Assembly: GCA_963722175.1 (NCBI GenBank)
Contig: CAVRKA010000001.1
Location: 124,001-188,000 of the forward strand
Length of the DNA stretch: 64,000 nucleotides
Direction: 5' to 3'
Source: WHSW01 sp963722175
GTDB taxonomy: Bacteria > Actinomycetota > Thermoleophilia > Solirubrobacterales > 70-9
In this document: piece by piece, positions 48,658 through 56,428 of the stretch
How the letters are laid out: the number at the start of each line of letters is the position of its first letter
Position numbering within the stretch: position 1 is the stretch's first letter
Translations under genes and position numbers: made by a program
Notes under the pieces: generated by a model
What the model saw: only the letters and a program-made list of their open reading frames with translations
The model's database searches: none
What the model was told of the DNA's origin: nothing

Positions 48658-50904
48658 GTGAGGGCAAGCCAACCAACGCGCGCGCTCGTGGCCGTGGCCG
48701 CGATCCTCGGCGCGCTCGCGCTGGTCCCGTCCGCGCAGGCCGCGATCCCGAGCATCCCCGACGGTGCCGGCGCCCAGATCGCCTGCGCCGAGCAGACCGG
48801 CCCGGACGCCGGCGAGCGCCACTGCTCCGGGATCTTCACCACCTTCGACGGCGCCCCGATCGACATCAACGTCGGCTTCCCGCCCGCCCCCGCGTCGGGC
48901 CCCGACGCCAACTTCCCGATCGTCGGCGTCTTCCACGGCTGGGGCGGGTCGAAGATCTCGCTGACCGGCGACGGGATGCAGGAGTGGCTCGACGACGGCT
49001 ACGCCGTCTTCAGCATGAGCGACCGCGGTTGGGGCAACTCGTGCGGCGGCACGGACCCGAAGCGCCTGCAGCCGGTGTGCGCCGATGGCTACAACCACCT
49101 GATGGACACGCGGTACGAGGTCCGCGACGCCCAGGAGGTCTTCGAGGCCCTCGCCGACGCCGGATCAGGCCTGATCGACCCGCGGGCGATCGCCTCCACC
49201 GGCGGCTCATACGGCGGCGGGACCTCGATGGCGCTCGGCGCACTCAAGAATCGCCAGATGCTGCCCGACGGGACCCTCGTCCCGTGGACGAGCGCCGGCG
49301 GCAAGGCCATGCAGATCGCCGCCGTCCAGCCCAACATCCCGTGGACCGACCTCCCCGCCTCGCTGCAGCCCAACGGCTCGACGCTCGACTACGTCGCCGA
49401 CGCGCCCTACCTCGGGCCCAACGGCGACCGCCGCATCGGCGTCCTCAAGCGGTCGTTCGTCGCGGGCCTCTTCGGCCTCGGGCTCGCGAGCAGCAACTAC
49501 GCGCCGGCCGGCAGCGATCCGGACGCCGACCTGATCCAGTGGTACGCGGCGATCAACGCCGGCGAGCCCTACGACGAGAACCCGCTCTCACAGGACATCG
49601 TCGCCGAGCTGACCGCCCATCATTCCTCGTACTACATCGACGACTCGGTCGCGCCCGCGCCGATGTTGATCACCAACGGCTGGACCGACGACCTGTTCCC
49701 GCCCGACGAGGCGATCCGCTTCTACAACCGCACCCGCACCCACCACCCGGGGACGGCGATCGCGCTGATCTTCAGCGACCACGGCCACCAGCGTGGCCAG
49801 AACAAGGACGTCGACACCGATTTCCGCAGCTCGCAGACCCATGCCTGGTTCGACCACTACGTCAAGCACAGGGGCTCCCAGCCGTTCCAGGGCGTCCAGA
49901 CCCTGACCACGACCTGTCCCGATGCCGCGCCCTCCGGCGGAGCGACCGGCGACTTCGACGCTCTGGCCACCGATACGCCGTTCCGGGCGCCGACCTGGGC
50001 CGCCCTGGCGCCCGGCGAAGTCCGCCTGTCCTCGGCCCCCGCCCAGACGATCCAGCCTGGGCCCGGCGACGGCGCCGGCCAGGCCTACGACCCGATCGCC
50101 GGCGGCGGCGCCTGCGCCACGGTGGCCGAGGCGACCTCCGATTCGCCCGGCGCGGCCACCTACCGGCTCGACCCCGCTCCGGCGGGCGGATACACCCTGA
50201 TGGGGTCGCCGACGGTGATCGCCGAGATCGTCGCCGCCTCGCCGACCTCACAGGTGGCGGCGCGGCTGGTCGACGTGGCGCCCGACGGCGAGCAGACCCT
50301 CGTCGCACGTGGGCTCTACCGGCCGACGACCGAGACCCGGCAGGTGTTCCAGCTGCACGCCAACGGCTGGCGCTTCGCCAAGGGACACGCGCCAAAGCTG
50401 CAGCTGCTGCCCTCCGACGAGCCCTACAGCCGCGAGTCCAACGGCCAGGCGCCCGTAACCGTCTCCGACCTCGAGCTGCGCCTGCCGGTGCTCGAGCAGC
50501 CGGGAACCGGGCCCGTCCAGTCCCCGGCGCCCAAGGTCCTGCCGCCCGGCTATCAACTCGCGATCGATTACCGGCCCGGCGGCGCCTGCGCGGCTTCGCC
50601 GAAGACCGGGAGCCGCAAGAACGACAAGCTGCGCGGCACCGCCGGCGACGACGTGATCCGCGGCCGGCGCGGGGCCGACAAGCTCAAGGGCCGCGCCGGC
50701 GACGACTGCCTGTTCGGAAACCAGGGCCGCGACCGCGCCTCGGGCGGGGGCGGCGACGACCTGATCCGCGGCGGCGCGGGCAACGACAAGCTCAAGGGCG
50801 GGCCGGGCGCCGACACGCTCGCCTGCGGCCAGGGCCGCCACGACAAGGCGGTCCCGGACAAGGCAGACAAGGTTCGCGGCTGCGAGCGCGTCCGCCGCGC
50901 CTGA
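48658..50904 (+). CDS. Secreted CocE/NonD-type (X-Pro peptidase-like) hydrolase with RTX-like tail
   Basis: The 748-residue protein has a signal peptide (LVAVAAILGALALVPSAQAA), an alpha/beta hydrolase domain with serine in ASTGGSYGGGTSMALG, Asp in ITNGWTDDLFPPDEAI and His in LIFSDHGHQRGQ, a C-terminal jelly-roll (VIAEIVAASPTSQVAARLVD), and about eight nonapeptide RTX-like repeats near the end (LRGTAGDDVIRGRRGADKL; GGGGDDLIRGGAGNDKLKGG). RTX repeats bind calcium and promote folding after export. The GTG at 48658 is preceded by GGGGGAGAC. The substrate could be a peptide or ester. Confidence 0.85.
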   Translation: MRASQPTRALVAVAAILGALALVPSAQAAIPSIPDGAGAQIACAEQTGPDAGERHCSGIFTTFDGAPIDINVGFPPAPASGPDANFPIVGVFHGWGGSKISLTGDGMQEWLDDGYAVFSMSDRGWGNSCGGTDPKRLQPVCADGYNHLMDTRYEVRDAQEVFEALADAGSGLIDPRAIASTGGSYGGGTSMALGALKNRQMLPDGTLVPWTSAGGKAMQIAAVQPNIPWTDLPASLQPNGSTLDYVADAPYLGPNGDRRIGVLKRSFVAGLFGLGLASSNYAPAGSDPDADLIQWYAAINAGEPYDENPLSQDIVAELTAHHSSYYIDDSVAPAPMLITNGWTDDLFPPDEAIRFYNRTRTHHPGTAIALIFSDHGHQRGQNKDVDTDFRSSQTHAWFDHYVKHRGSQPFQGVQTLTTTCPDAAPSGGATGDFDALATDTPFRAPTWAALAPGEVRLSSAPAQTIQPGPGDGAGQAYDPIAGGGACATVAEATSDSPGAATYRLDPAPAGGYTLMGSPTVIAEIVAASPTSQVAARLVDVAPDGEQTLVARGLYRPTTETRQVFQLHANGWRFAKGHAPKLQLLPSDEPYSRESNGQAPVTVSDLELRLPVLEQPGTGPVQSPAPKVLPPGYQLAIDYRPGGACAASPKTGSRKNDKLRGTAGDDVIRGRRGADKLKGRAGDDCLFGNQGRDRASGGGGDDLIRGGAGNDKLKGGPGADTLACGQGRHDKAVPDKADKVRGCERVRRA

Positions 50905-50934
50905 ACGCGCCGCCGGTCAAATAGGCTGGCCTCG

Positions 50935-51603
50935 ATGAAGCAGCTCGCCGACGGCGTCTGGCAACTCTCCGGTTTCCCCCCGAACTCGATCAACGTCTTC
51001 GTGCTCGAGGACGTCCTGATCGACGCCTCCACCCGCTACGCGACCCGGCGCATCCTGCGCCAGGTCCCCGACCGGAACCTGTCCGCGCACGCGCTCACCC
51101 ACGCCCACCCCGACCACCAGGGCGCCAGCCACAACGTCTGCGAGCGGCTCGGGATCCCCTTCTGGGTCGGCGACGGCGACGCCGACGCCGCCGAGAACCC
51201 GGACCTGATCGGCGAGCGCCAGCCCGACCACTTCATGGCCCAGCTGTTCTTCAAGACCTGCACGGGCCCCGGCCACCCGGTCGACCGCAAGCTCGTCGAG
51301 GGCGACGAGGTCGCCGGCTTCCAGGTCCTCCACGTCCCCGGCCACTCGGCCGGCCACCTCGCGTTCTGGCGCGAATCCGACCGCGTCCTGATCGCCGGCG
51401 ACGTCTTCAACAGCGCCAACCCGTTCACCGGCATCCCCGGCCTGCGGCTGCCCTACGACTTCTTCACGCCCGACCCGGCTCAGAACCGGCGCTCCGCCAA
51501 ACGCCTCGGCGACCTCGAGCCGAAGCTCGTCCTGCTCGGCCACGGCCCGCCGTACCGCGACACGAAGAAGTTCGTCGACTTCTGCGCAGCGCTACCCGGC
51601 TAA
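50935..51603 (+). CDS. Metallo-beta-lactamase fold hydrolase
   Basis: The 222-residue protein has LADGVWQLSGFPPNSINVFV, the zinc motif ALTHAHPDHQGASHNVCERL, then HVPGHSAGHLAFW, LIAGDVFN and LVLLGHGPP, covering all MBL metal-binding sites. The family includes glyoxalase II and lactonases; substrate unknown. TAGGCT (50922-50927) ends 7 nt before the ATG: leaderless. It meets the convergent MarR gene tail to tail (stops overlap). Confidence 0.9.
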   Translation: MKQLADGVWQLSGFPPNSINVFVLEDVLIDASTRYATRRILRQVPDRNLSAHALTHAHPDHQGASHNVCERLGIPFWVGDGDADAAENPDLIGERQPDHFMAQLFFKTCTGPGHPVDRKLVEGDEVAGFQVLHVPGHSAGHLAFWRESDRVLIAGDVFNSANPFTGIPGLRLPYDFFTPDPAQNRRSAKRLGDLEPKLVLLGHGPPYRDTKKFVDFCAALPG

Positions 51604-52073
51604 GCGCCCTCGGCAGCCTTCGCAGCGTCGCACTGCGCACCGATCGACTCGAGCGTTTCGCGGACCTCGGAGGTGCTGGAGCCGAGCGCGGGCAGGAAGT
51701 CCTCCGCGATCCCCCGCGCATAGACCGGCCACATCAGCTCGAGCATCTCGCGACCGTCGTCCGTGAGTTCGATGTAGAAGCTGCGCCGGTCCGTGTCGCA
51801 GGACGTGCGGCGGACCAGGTCGCGGTCAGCGATCCGGTCGATCAGCCGGCTGAGGCCGCTGTTCGAGAGCAGCACCCGCTCCGCCAGCTCGACCTGGCGC
51901 AGTCTCCCGTCGGCGTCCTGTAGCGCGGCGAGCACGTCGTACCAGCTCAGCGGGGGGAGGTCCGCCTCGTCGAGGTCGGCGGCGATCCGCCGCAGCATCG
52001 TCGAGTGGGCGCGCAAAAAGGCCCGCCATGCAGCGAGTTCGTCGGCCGAGAGCATGTCCGTTGCCGCGCTCAT
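51600..52073 (-). CDS. MarR family transcriptional regulator
   Basis: The 157-residue winged-helix repressor shows LPPLSWYDVLAALQDADGRL, RQVELAERVLLSNSGLSRLI, the recognition helix SNSGLSRLIDRIADRDLV, and the wing RRTSCDTDRRSFYIELTDDG. MarR proteins respond to phenolics or oxidants. The ATG at 52073 lies 7 nt after TACAAT. It is divergent from yceI-like and flavin-reductase genes, which it likely represses through the GTTGCA repeats between them. A lone cysteine in the wing (RTSCDTD) could sense redox. Confidence 0.88.
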   Translation of the reverse strand: MSAATDMLSADELAAWRAFLRAHSTMLRRIAADLDEADLPPLSWYDVLAALQDADGRLRQVELAERVLLSNSGLSRLIDRIADRDLVRRTSCDTDRRSFYIELTDDGREMLELMWPVYARGIAEDFLPALGSSTSEVRETLESIGAQCDAAKAAEGA

Positions 52074-52080
52074 GGGGCAG

Positions 52081-52146
52081 ATTGTACCGAAGATAGTTGA
52101 CAATGCAACGGTTTCCTGTATGATTGTTGCACTAACAACAGTTGCA
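52081..52146. promoter_or_regulatory. Divergent promoters with GTTGCA operator repeats
   Basis: Plus strand: TTGACA (52097-52102), 16 bp, TATGAT (52119-52124). Minus strand: TTGCAT (52103-52108 as plus ATGCAA) and TACAAT (52081-52086). TGCAAC (52104-52109) and GTTGCA (52126-52131 and 52141-52146) overlap the -35/spacer and start regions, and TGTTG-cactaa-CAACA forms a further dyad. These fit MarR half-sites. Confidence 0.6.
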
Positions 52147-52171
52147 TCGTCATCCAATAGGAGGCTTTCAG

Positions 52172-52720
52172 ATGACCACAGCGACGCAAACCACGCGCCT
52201 GGTGCCGACCGGCACCTGGCAGATCGACAACACGCACTCGAGCGCCAACTACGAGGTCGAGCACGGGGGGCTGTCCGTGTTCCGCGGCGGCTTCGAGCCG
52301 ATCGACGCGACCCTCGTCGCCGACGGCGACGGCGCCGTCCTGACGGGCCGGGTCGCGGTCGAGAGCATCAAGATCGATGACGAGAACCTGCGGCCGCACC
52401 TGCTGTCGCCGGACTTCTTCGACGTCGAGCGCAATCCGGAGATCACCTTCCGGTCGACCGAGATCGGCGGGTCCGCCGACGACCTCACCGTCACCGGTGA
52501 GCTCGCGATGGCCGGCGTCTCGCTCCCGGTCCATGCCAAGGGCAAGATCCGCGGACCGGTCTCCTTCGGCGAGGGCATCGACAAGCTCTCGCTCTCGCTC
52601 GAGGCGACCGTCGACCGCACCCTGTTCGGGATGGTCTGGCAGATGGAGCTGCCGGGCGGCGGCCAGGCGCTCGCCAACGATGTCCGTCTGACCGTCGAGC
52701 TCGAGCTCAACAGGAGCTGA
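52172..52720 (+). CDS. YceI family lipid/isoprenoid-binding protein
   Basis: The 182-residue lipocalin-like protein begins RLVPTGTWQIDNTHSSANYE and has LRPHLLSPDFFDVERNPEIT, typical of YceI, with VTVTGELAMAGVSLPVHAK-type VTGELAMAGVSLPVHAKGK. There is no signal peptide, so it acts in the cytosol. Homologues bind polyisoprenoid quinones. AGGAGG lies upstream of the ATG. It forms a two-gene unit with the flavin reductase (5-base gap) under a MarR regulator, suggesting quinone or oxidant stress. Confidence 0.9.
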   Translation: MTTATQTTRLVPTGTWQIDNTHSSANYEVEHGGLSVFRGGFEPIDATLVADGDGAVLTGRVAVESIKIDDENLRPHLLSPDFFDVERNPEITFRSTEIGGSADDLTVTGELAMAGVSLPVHAKGKIRGPVSFGEGIDKLSLSLEATVDRTLFGMVWQMELPGGGQALANDVRLTVELELNRS

Positions 52721-52725
52721 TCTCG

Positions 52726-53289
52726 ATGCGGATCCTCGCCATCTCGGGCAGCGTCCGGCGCGACTCCCATAACACGCGCCTGCTCCGCCACGCGGCGGAG
52801 CGGGCGCCGGCGGGGATCGAGATCGAGGTCTGGGACGGGCTGAAGTCGATTCCTCCCTACGACGAGGACGACGACGGCCCGATCCCGCCGCACGCGGTCG
52901 CCGAGCTGCGGGAGGCGATCGCCGAGGCCGACGGCCTGCTGATCGCGACCCCCGAGTACAACTCGTCGATCCCGGGCGTGCTCAAGAACGCGATCGACTG
53001 GGCGTCCCGGCCGCGCGCGACGACGCCCCTGCAGGGCAAGCCGGCGGCAGTGATCGGCGCCACCACCGGCAGCTTCGGCGCCGTCTGGGCGCAGGCCGAG
53101 CTGCGCAAGGTGCTCGCCTCGACCGGTGCCCGGGTCGTCGACCTCGAGCTGCCGCTCAGCAAAGCCGACGAGGCCTTCGACGACGACGGCGCCCTGATCT
53201 CGACCGACCACGACGACCGGATGCTCGAGGTGCTCGGCGCCCTCGCCACCGAGATCACCACCGGCCGCGAGCTCGCGGTCGCCGCCTGA
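52726..53289 (+). CDS. NADPH-dependent FMN reductase/quinone reductase
   Basis: The 187-residue flavodoxin-fold enzyme has MRILAISGSVRRDSHNTRLL (FMN phosphate loop), DGLLIATPEYNSSIPGVLKN (with AIDWASRP following) and KPAAVIGATTGSFGAVWAQ. It reduces quinones, chromate or flavins with NAD(P)H. Its partner YceI-like gene and the MarR regulator suggest a detoxification unit. The gene ends 41 bases before the dispersed element. Confidence 0.92.
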   Translation: MRILAISGSVRRDSHNTRLLRHAAERAPAGIEIEVWDGLKSIPPYDEDDDGPIPPHAVAELREAIAEADGLLIATPEYNSSIPGVLKNAIDWASRPRATTPLQGKPAAVIGATTGSFGAVWAQAELRKVLASTGARVVDLELPLSKADEAFDDDGALISTDHDDRMLEVLGALATEITTGRELAVAA

Positions 53290-53330
53290 CCTGGGCGCTC
53301 GCGAGCCAGGTGCGGCCGGGACTCCGGACC

Positions 53331-53501
53331 TAGATGGTTGATTCCGCTGCCCCGCGTGCGCGGGGGCGCGCGGGACCGAGCTGGGCGTGGCGATCGGGCG
53401 AAGCCCATGCCGGTGGGCATGGGCGAGTCCCGAGCGTCGCGATCCAGCGACGGTATCCGTGCGTCATCCGCGTGCGTGAAGGCGTGGAATCACCCATCTA
53501 A
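53331..53501. mobile_element. 171-bp inverted-repeat element, open on both strands
   Basis: The ends TAGATGGTTGATTCC (53331-53345) and the complement of 53486-53500 match at 14 of 15 bases. Inside, GCCCATGCC (53403-53411) pairs with GGCATGGGC (53416-53424), flanked by TCGGG/CCCGA, giving a cruciform-like core. The plus strand carries a 55-codon frame from ATG 53334 to TAA 53501; the minus strand carries a matching frame from ATG to TAG in the opposite end. Its left end recurs at 6484-6537. No transposase is encoded, so it would be a non-autonomous element or structured RNA repeat. It fills the 208-bp gap between genes. Confidence 0.7.
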
Positions 53502-54196
53502 GTGCTTCGAAGGACCCGGCGCGCCTCGTCCAGCGCCGCGCGCGCCGTCTCCGGGAGCTGGCGGCGCACCCGCCATCGCGCTCCTGAGAACCCGAGGTTC
53601 GCGACCTTGGCGAAGCCGAGCTCGTCCTCGCGCAGCGCCAGCAGCAGGTGGGCGACGCGGTCACCGGCCGGAAGTTCGGCCGTCTCGGCCACCCGCACGC
53701 ACCAGCAGTCGACCCGCCGCCCGTGCGAGCGGACCAGGAACGCTCCCTGCTCGCCGACCAGCCACGCGCCGAGCGTGCCGCGCTGCAGCGCCAGCCCTGT
53801 GTCCCGAAGCAGGTCGCGCTCCGCGTGGCCGACGAGGTCGCCGAGCAGGCCGAGCGCGACGCCCTCGGCACCGGGGTCGGCTTCGCCTCGGTGCGCGGCG
53901 CTTCGCTCGCTGCCGATCGGGACCACCTGGCGGGCGCCGCGGCGCGCCTGGATCCACGGCACGAACCAGGCGTGGGCGAAGCAGATCGCCGCGACCGGGA
54001 AGGTCAACGGCTCGATCGCCAGCAGCAGCGCCCCCGGGGCGACGAACACGAACACGATCCAGCTCGTCCACACGGTCCACCGCCGCCCGTCGCGGCGCAG
54101 GGTCCGCTCGCTGGCCTCCTCGCGCCAGGGGAGGCGCGCGGCCTCGCTGAGCCCGCCGGCCGTGGGCGCCCGAGCCGGCTCCAGCACGCGGTCCAC
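53498..54196 (-). CDS. Small membrane protein of unknown function
   Basis: The 232-residue product (GTG start at 54196, 7 nt after TAGACC) has two close membrane helices (TVWTSWIVFVFVAPGALLLA; TFPVAAICFAHAWFVPWI) and a soluble C-terminal domain with ERDLLRDTGLALQRGTLGAW and VDCWCVRVAETAEL. The stop TAG is the first codon of the dispersed element, so the element abuts or supplies the stop. The -10 box overlaps the stop of the upstream gene. No function recognised. Confidence 0.6.
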   Translation of the reverse strand: MDRVLEPARAPTAGGLSEAARLPWREEASERTLRRDGRRWTVWTSWIVFVFVAPGALLLAIEPLTFPVAAICFAHAWFVPWIQARRGARQVVPIGSERSAAHRGEADPGAEGVALGLLGDLVGHAERDLLRDTGLALQRGTLGAWLVGEQGAFLVRSHGRRVDCWCVRVAETAELPAGDRVAHLLLALREDELGFAKVANLGFSGARWRVRRQLPETARAALDEARRVLRST

Positions 54197-54206
54197 GCTG
54201 GACGGT

Positions 54207-54431
54207 CTAGCCGCCGGCGATCGGCCGCCGCAGGACGACCAGATCGGCGTCGAGCGGCAGCTCGCGCACGACCTCCGCGGTCCCGTCGGCGCGGCTGACC
54301 GACGCCAACATCCCGGTGTCGAGCTGCTCGCGCAGGGCCGTGGCCGCGGCGTCGAATGCCTCCGGGTCCGCCGGCGACCACTCGGCCACCGTCGTGTGGC
54401 CAGTGCGATCGAGCTTGATCAGTCGTCCCAC
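54207..54431 (-). CDS. 74-residue conserved-looking hypothetical protein
   Basis: From GTG 54431, preceded by GAGGAGGTTGAAG, the product reads GRLIKLDRTGHTTVAEWSPA then DPEAFDAAATALREQL and LDADLVVLRRPIAGG. The small alpha/beta protein has no membrane segment. An ATG at 54467 would add 12 basic residues, but the ribosome-binding site favours the GTG. It forms a pair with the membrane protein 10 bases downstream. Function unknown. Confidence 0.55.
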   Translation of the reverse strand: MGRLIKLDRTGHTTVAEWSPADPEAFDAAATALREQLDTGMLASVSRADGTAEVVRELPLDADLVVLRRPIAGG

Positions 54432-54511
54432 CTTCAACCTCCTCCTCGGGAAGAACAGAGAGTTCAAGGCAGCCTACGCCGATCGTCTCTGCGGCCATTA
54501 GCCTGCCGCCC

Positions 54512-56386
54512 GTGCCGCGGGTCCCGCCGCCGCTCCCACGCGCCTCGGTCGCCGCCTTCGCCGCCGGCTCCGCGGCCGTGCTCGCCGCTTGCCTGATCGT
54601 CGCTCCGCGGATCATGCTCAGCCTCTTCGCCACCTACGACGACGAGGGCTACTTCCTGATCTCGATCCGCGAGTGGCTGGACCGCGGCGATCTCTACGGC
54701 GACGTCTACAGCGAGTACGGGCCCGGGTACTTCGCGCTCGTCGGCGGGGTCTTCCGGCTCTTCGGCCTCGAGGTCGACAACGACACCGGGCGCGCGGTCA
54801 CGCTCGTGCTCTGGCTCGCGATCAGCGTGCTCGCGGGGGCGACGCTGTTTCGCCTGACCGGAAGCCCGGTGATCGGGGTCTGTGGCCAGATCCTCGCTTT
54901 CGTGGTCGTCTTCATCGTCCGCCAGGACTCGCTGTACCCGGGCGGGTGGCTCGCCCTGCTGCTCGTCTCGATCGTCGCGGCGATCGCCTTCGGACTGCCG
55001 CGCCGTCCCGGGGCCGCCCTGTTCGCAGCTGCCGCTCTGGCGACCACGGCGGCGCTGGTCAAGATCAACGTCGGGGGGCTCGCGATCGCCGCGATCGCGG
55101 TCGCCTGCGTGATCGGGATCCCCTCCCTGCGCAGCCGCCGATGGCTCAAGGTCGGGGTCGCCTCGCTCTGCGTTGCGCTCCCGTTGATCCTCACCGCCGC
55201 CGAGCTCGACCGCGGGCAGGTGCTCGAGTACGCGGTCACCGTCACGCTGGCGCTGATCGCCGTGATGGTCAGCCTCCCGCGCCTGACGGGCGGGCCCGGG
55301 CTTGGCTTGCGCGAGGTGCGGCTCGCGCTGCTCGGCGCGGCCCTGGCCGCGTTCCTGATCCTCGGGCTGGTGATCATCCGTGGCAGCTCGCCGGGTGACC
55401 TGATCGAGGGCATGATCGTGCAGCCGCTCGGCCATCACGACGTGATCGACGTGCGCCTGGACCCCTCGACGACCGGCATCTGGATCACCGTCGCCGGTCT
55501 CGGCGCGGCGGTGCTCGCGCGGCGCGGGATTCGCCGGATGGCCCCGGTTGCCACCGGGAGCCTCAGGATCGCGGCCGGGCTCTGGGCCTGGACCGCGGCG
55601 GCCCTGATTGCGAGCACGCATCCAACGGTTTTCGCCGCTGCCGGCGCGTTTGCGTGGGTTGCCGTGATCCCGCCCGGCGGCGAGCCCACGGACCCCCGGA
55701 CCGCGTTCGCCCGGACCGCGATCGTCCTCCTCGCGGTCCTCAACCTGATGCAGGCCTATCCGGTCGCCTCCAACCAGCTCGTGCTCTCGATGCTGCCGCT
55801 GGTGTTCGTCGGCGGGATCTGCGTCGCCGATGGACTCGGCGAGCTCGGCGCCGCGTTCGCGGCCCGCGCACGGGCGGTGGCCGTCGCCGGCGTGCTCGTC
55901 GTCGCGGCATTCGCCGCCTGGGTGGCTCTCGTGCCCGCTCGCGATCTCGTCGAGCCGGCGCTCGACCGATATGACGCGAACGTCCCGCTGGGGCTCCCAG
56001 GCGCCGAGGACCTCCGGGTAACGACCCACGAGCACGATGTGTTCACCGAAACCGTCGACCGCCTGCGGCACCGTTGCGAGACGTTCTTCGCCGAGCCCGG
56101 GATGAACAGCTTCTACATCTGGAGCGGGCTCGAGCCGCCGACCGGGATGAACACCGGCAACTGGATGTATCAGTTTCAGGATGCCGAGCAGCGGCGCGCG
56201 CTCGCGGACCTCGAACGCGCCGAGGGTCTCTGCATCCTGCGCAACCGGTTCGTCGTCGCTTTCTGGCAGGGCTACCGCGAGCTTCCCGGCGGGCCGCTGG
56301 CTGAGTGGATCGACGCCAACTTCGTCCCCGTCGAGGACATCCTCGGGTATGAGATCCTGCTGCCGGCCGGCGAGGTGGACGGCTGA
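54512..56386 (+). CDS. GT-C-like membrane glycosyltransferase/mannosyltransferase-type protein
   Basis: The 624-residue protein has about 12 membrane helices and an exposed C-terminal part. Between the first helices lies FATYDDEGYFLISIREWLD, the acidic DD/DE motif expected in GT-C glycosyltransferases such as ArnT or PMT relatives. The C-terminal loop contains FFAEPGMNSFYIWSGLEPP. GT-C enzymes use polyprenyl-phosphate sugars at the outer face. TAGCCT is 7 nt before the GTG start (leaderless). Donor and acceptor unknown. Confidence 0.7.
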   Translation: MPRVPPPLPRASVAAFAAGSAAVLAACLIVAPRIMLSLFATYDDEGYFLISIREWLDRGDLYGDVYSEYGPGYFALVGGVFRLFGLEVDNDTGRAVTLVLWLAISVLAGATLFRLTGSPVIGVCGQILAFVVVFIVRQDSLYPGGWLALLLVSIVAAIAFGLPRRPGAALFAAAALATTAALVKINVGGLAIAAIAVACVIGIPSLRSRRWLKVGVASLCVALPLILTAAELDRGQVLEYAVTVTLALIAVMVSLPRLTGGPGLGLREVRLALLGAALAAFLILGLVIIRGSSPGDLIEGMIVQPLGHHDVIDVRLDPSTTGIWITVAGLGAAVLARRGIRRMAPVATGSLRIAAGLWAWTAAALIASTHPTVFAAAGAFAWVAVIPPGGEPTDPRTAFARTAIVLLAVLNLMQAYPVASNQLVLSMLPLVFVGGICVADGLGELGAAFAARARAVAVAGVLVVAAFAAWVALVPARDLVEPALDRYDANVPLGLPGAEDLRVTTHEHDVFTETVDRLRHRCETFFAEPGMNSFYIWSGLEPPTGMNTGNWMYQFQDAEQRRALADLERAEGLCILRNRFVVAFWQGYRELPGGPLAEWIDANFVPVEDILGYEILLPAGEVDG

Positions 56387-56428
56387 GCGCGCCCGCGACG
56401 CGCCCGGGCACGCTCGTAGACTGGGCGC

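Noticed and set aside
53334..53501. The 55-codon frames of the element as real protein genes
   Set aside because: Both strands are equally open, the frames run through a strong hairpin, and the terminal repeats themselves create the start and stop codons.
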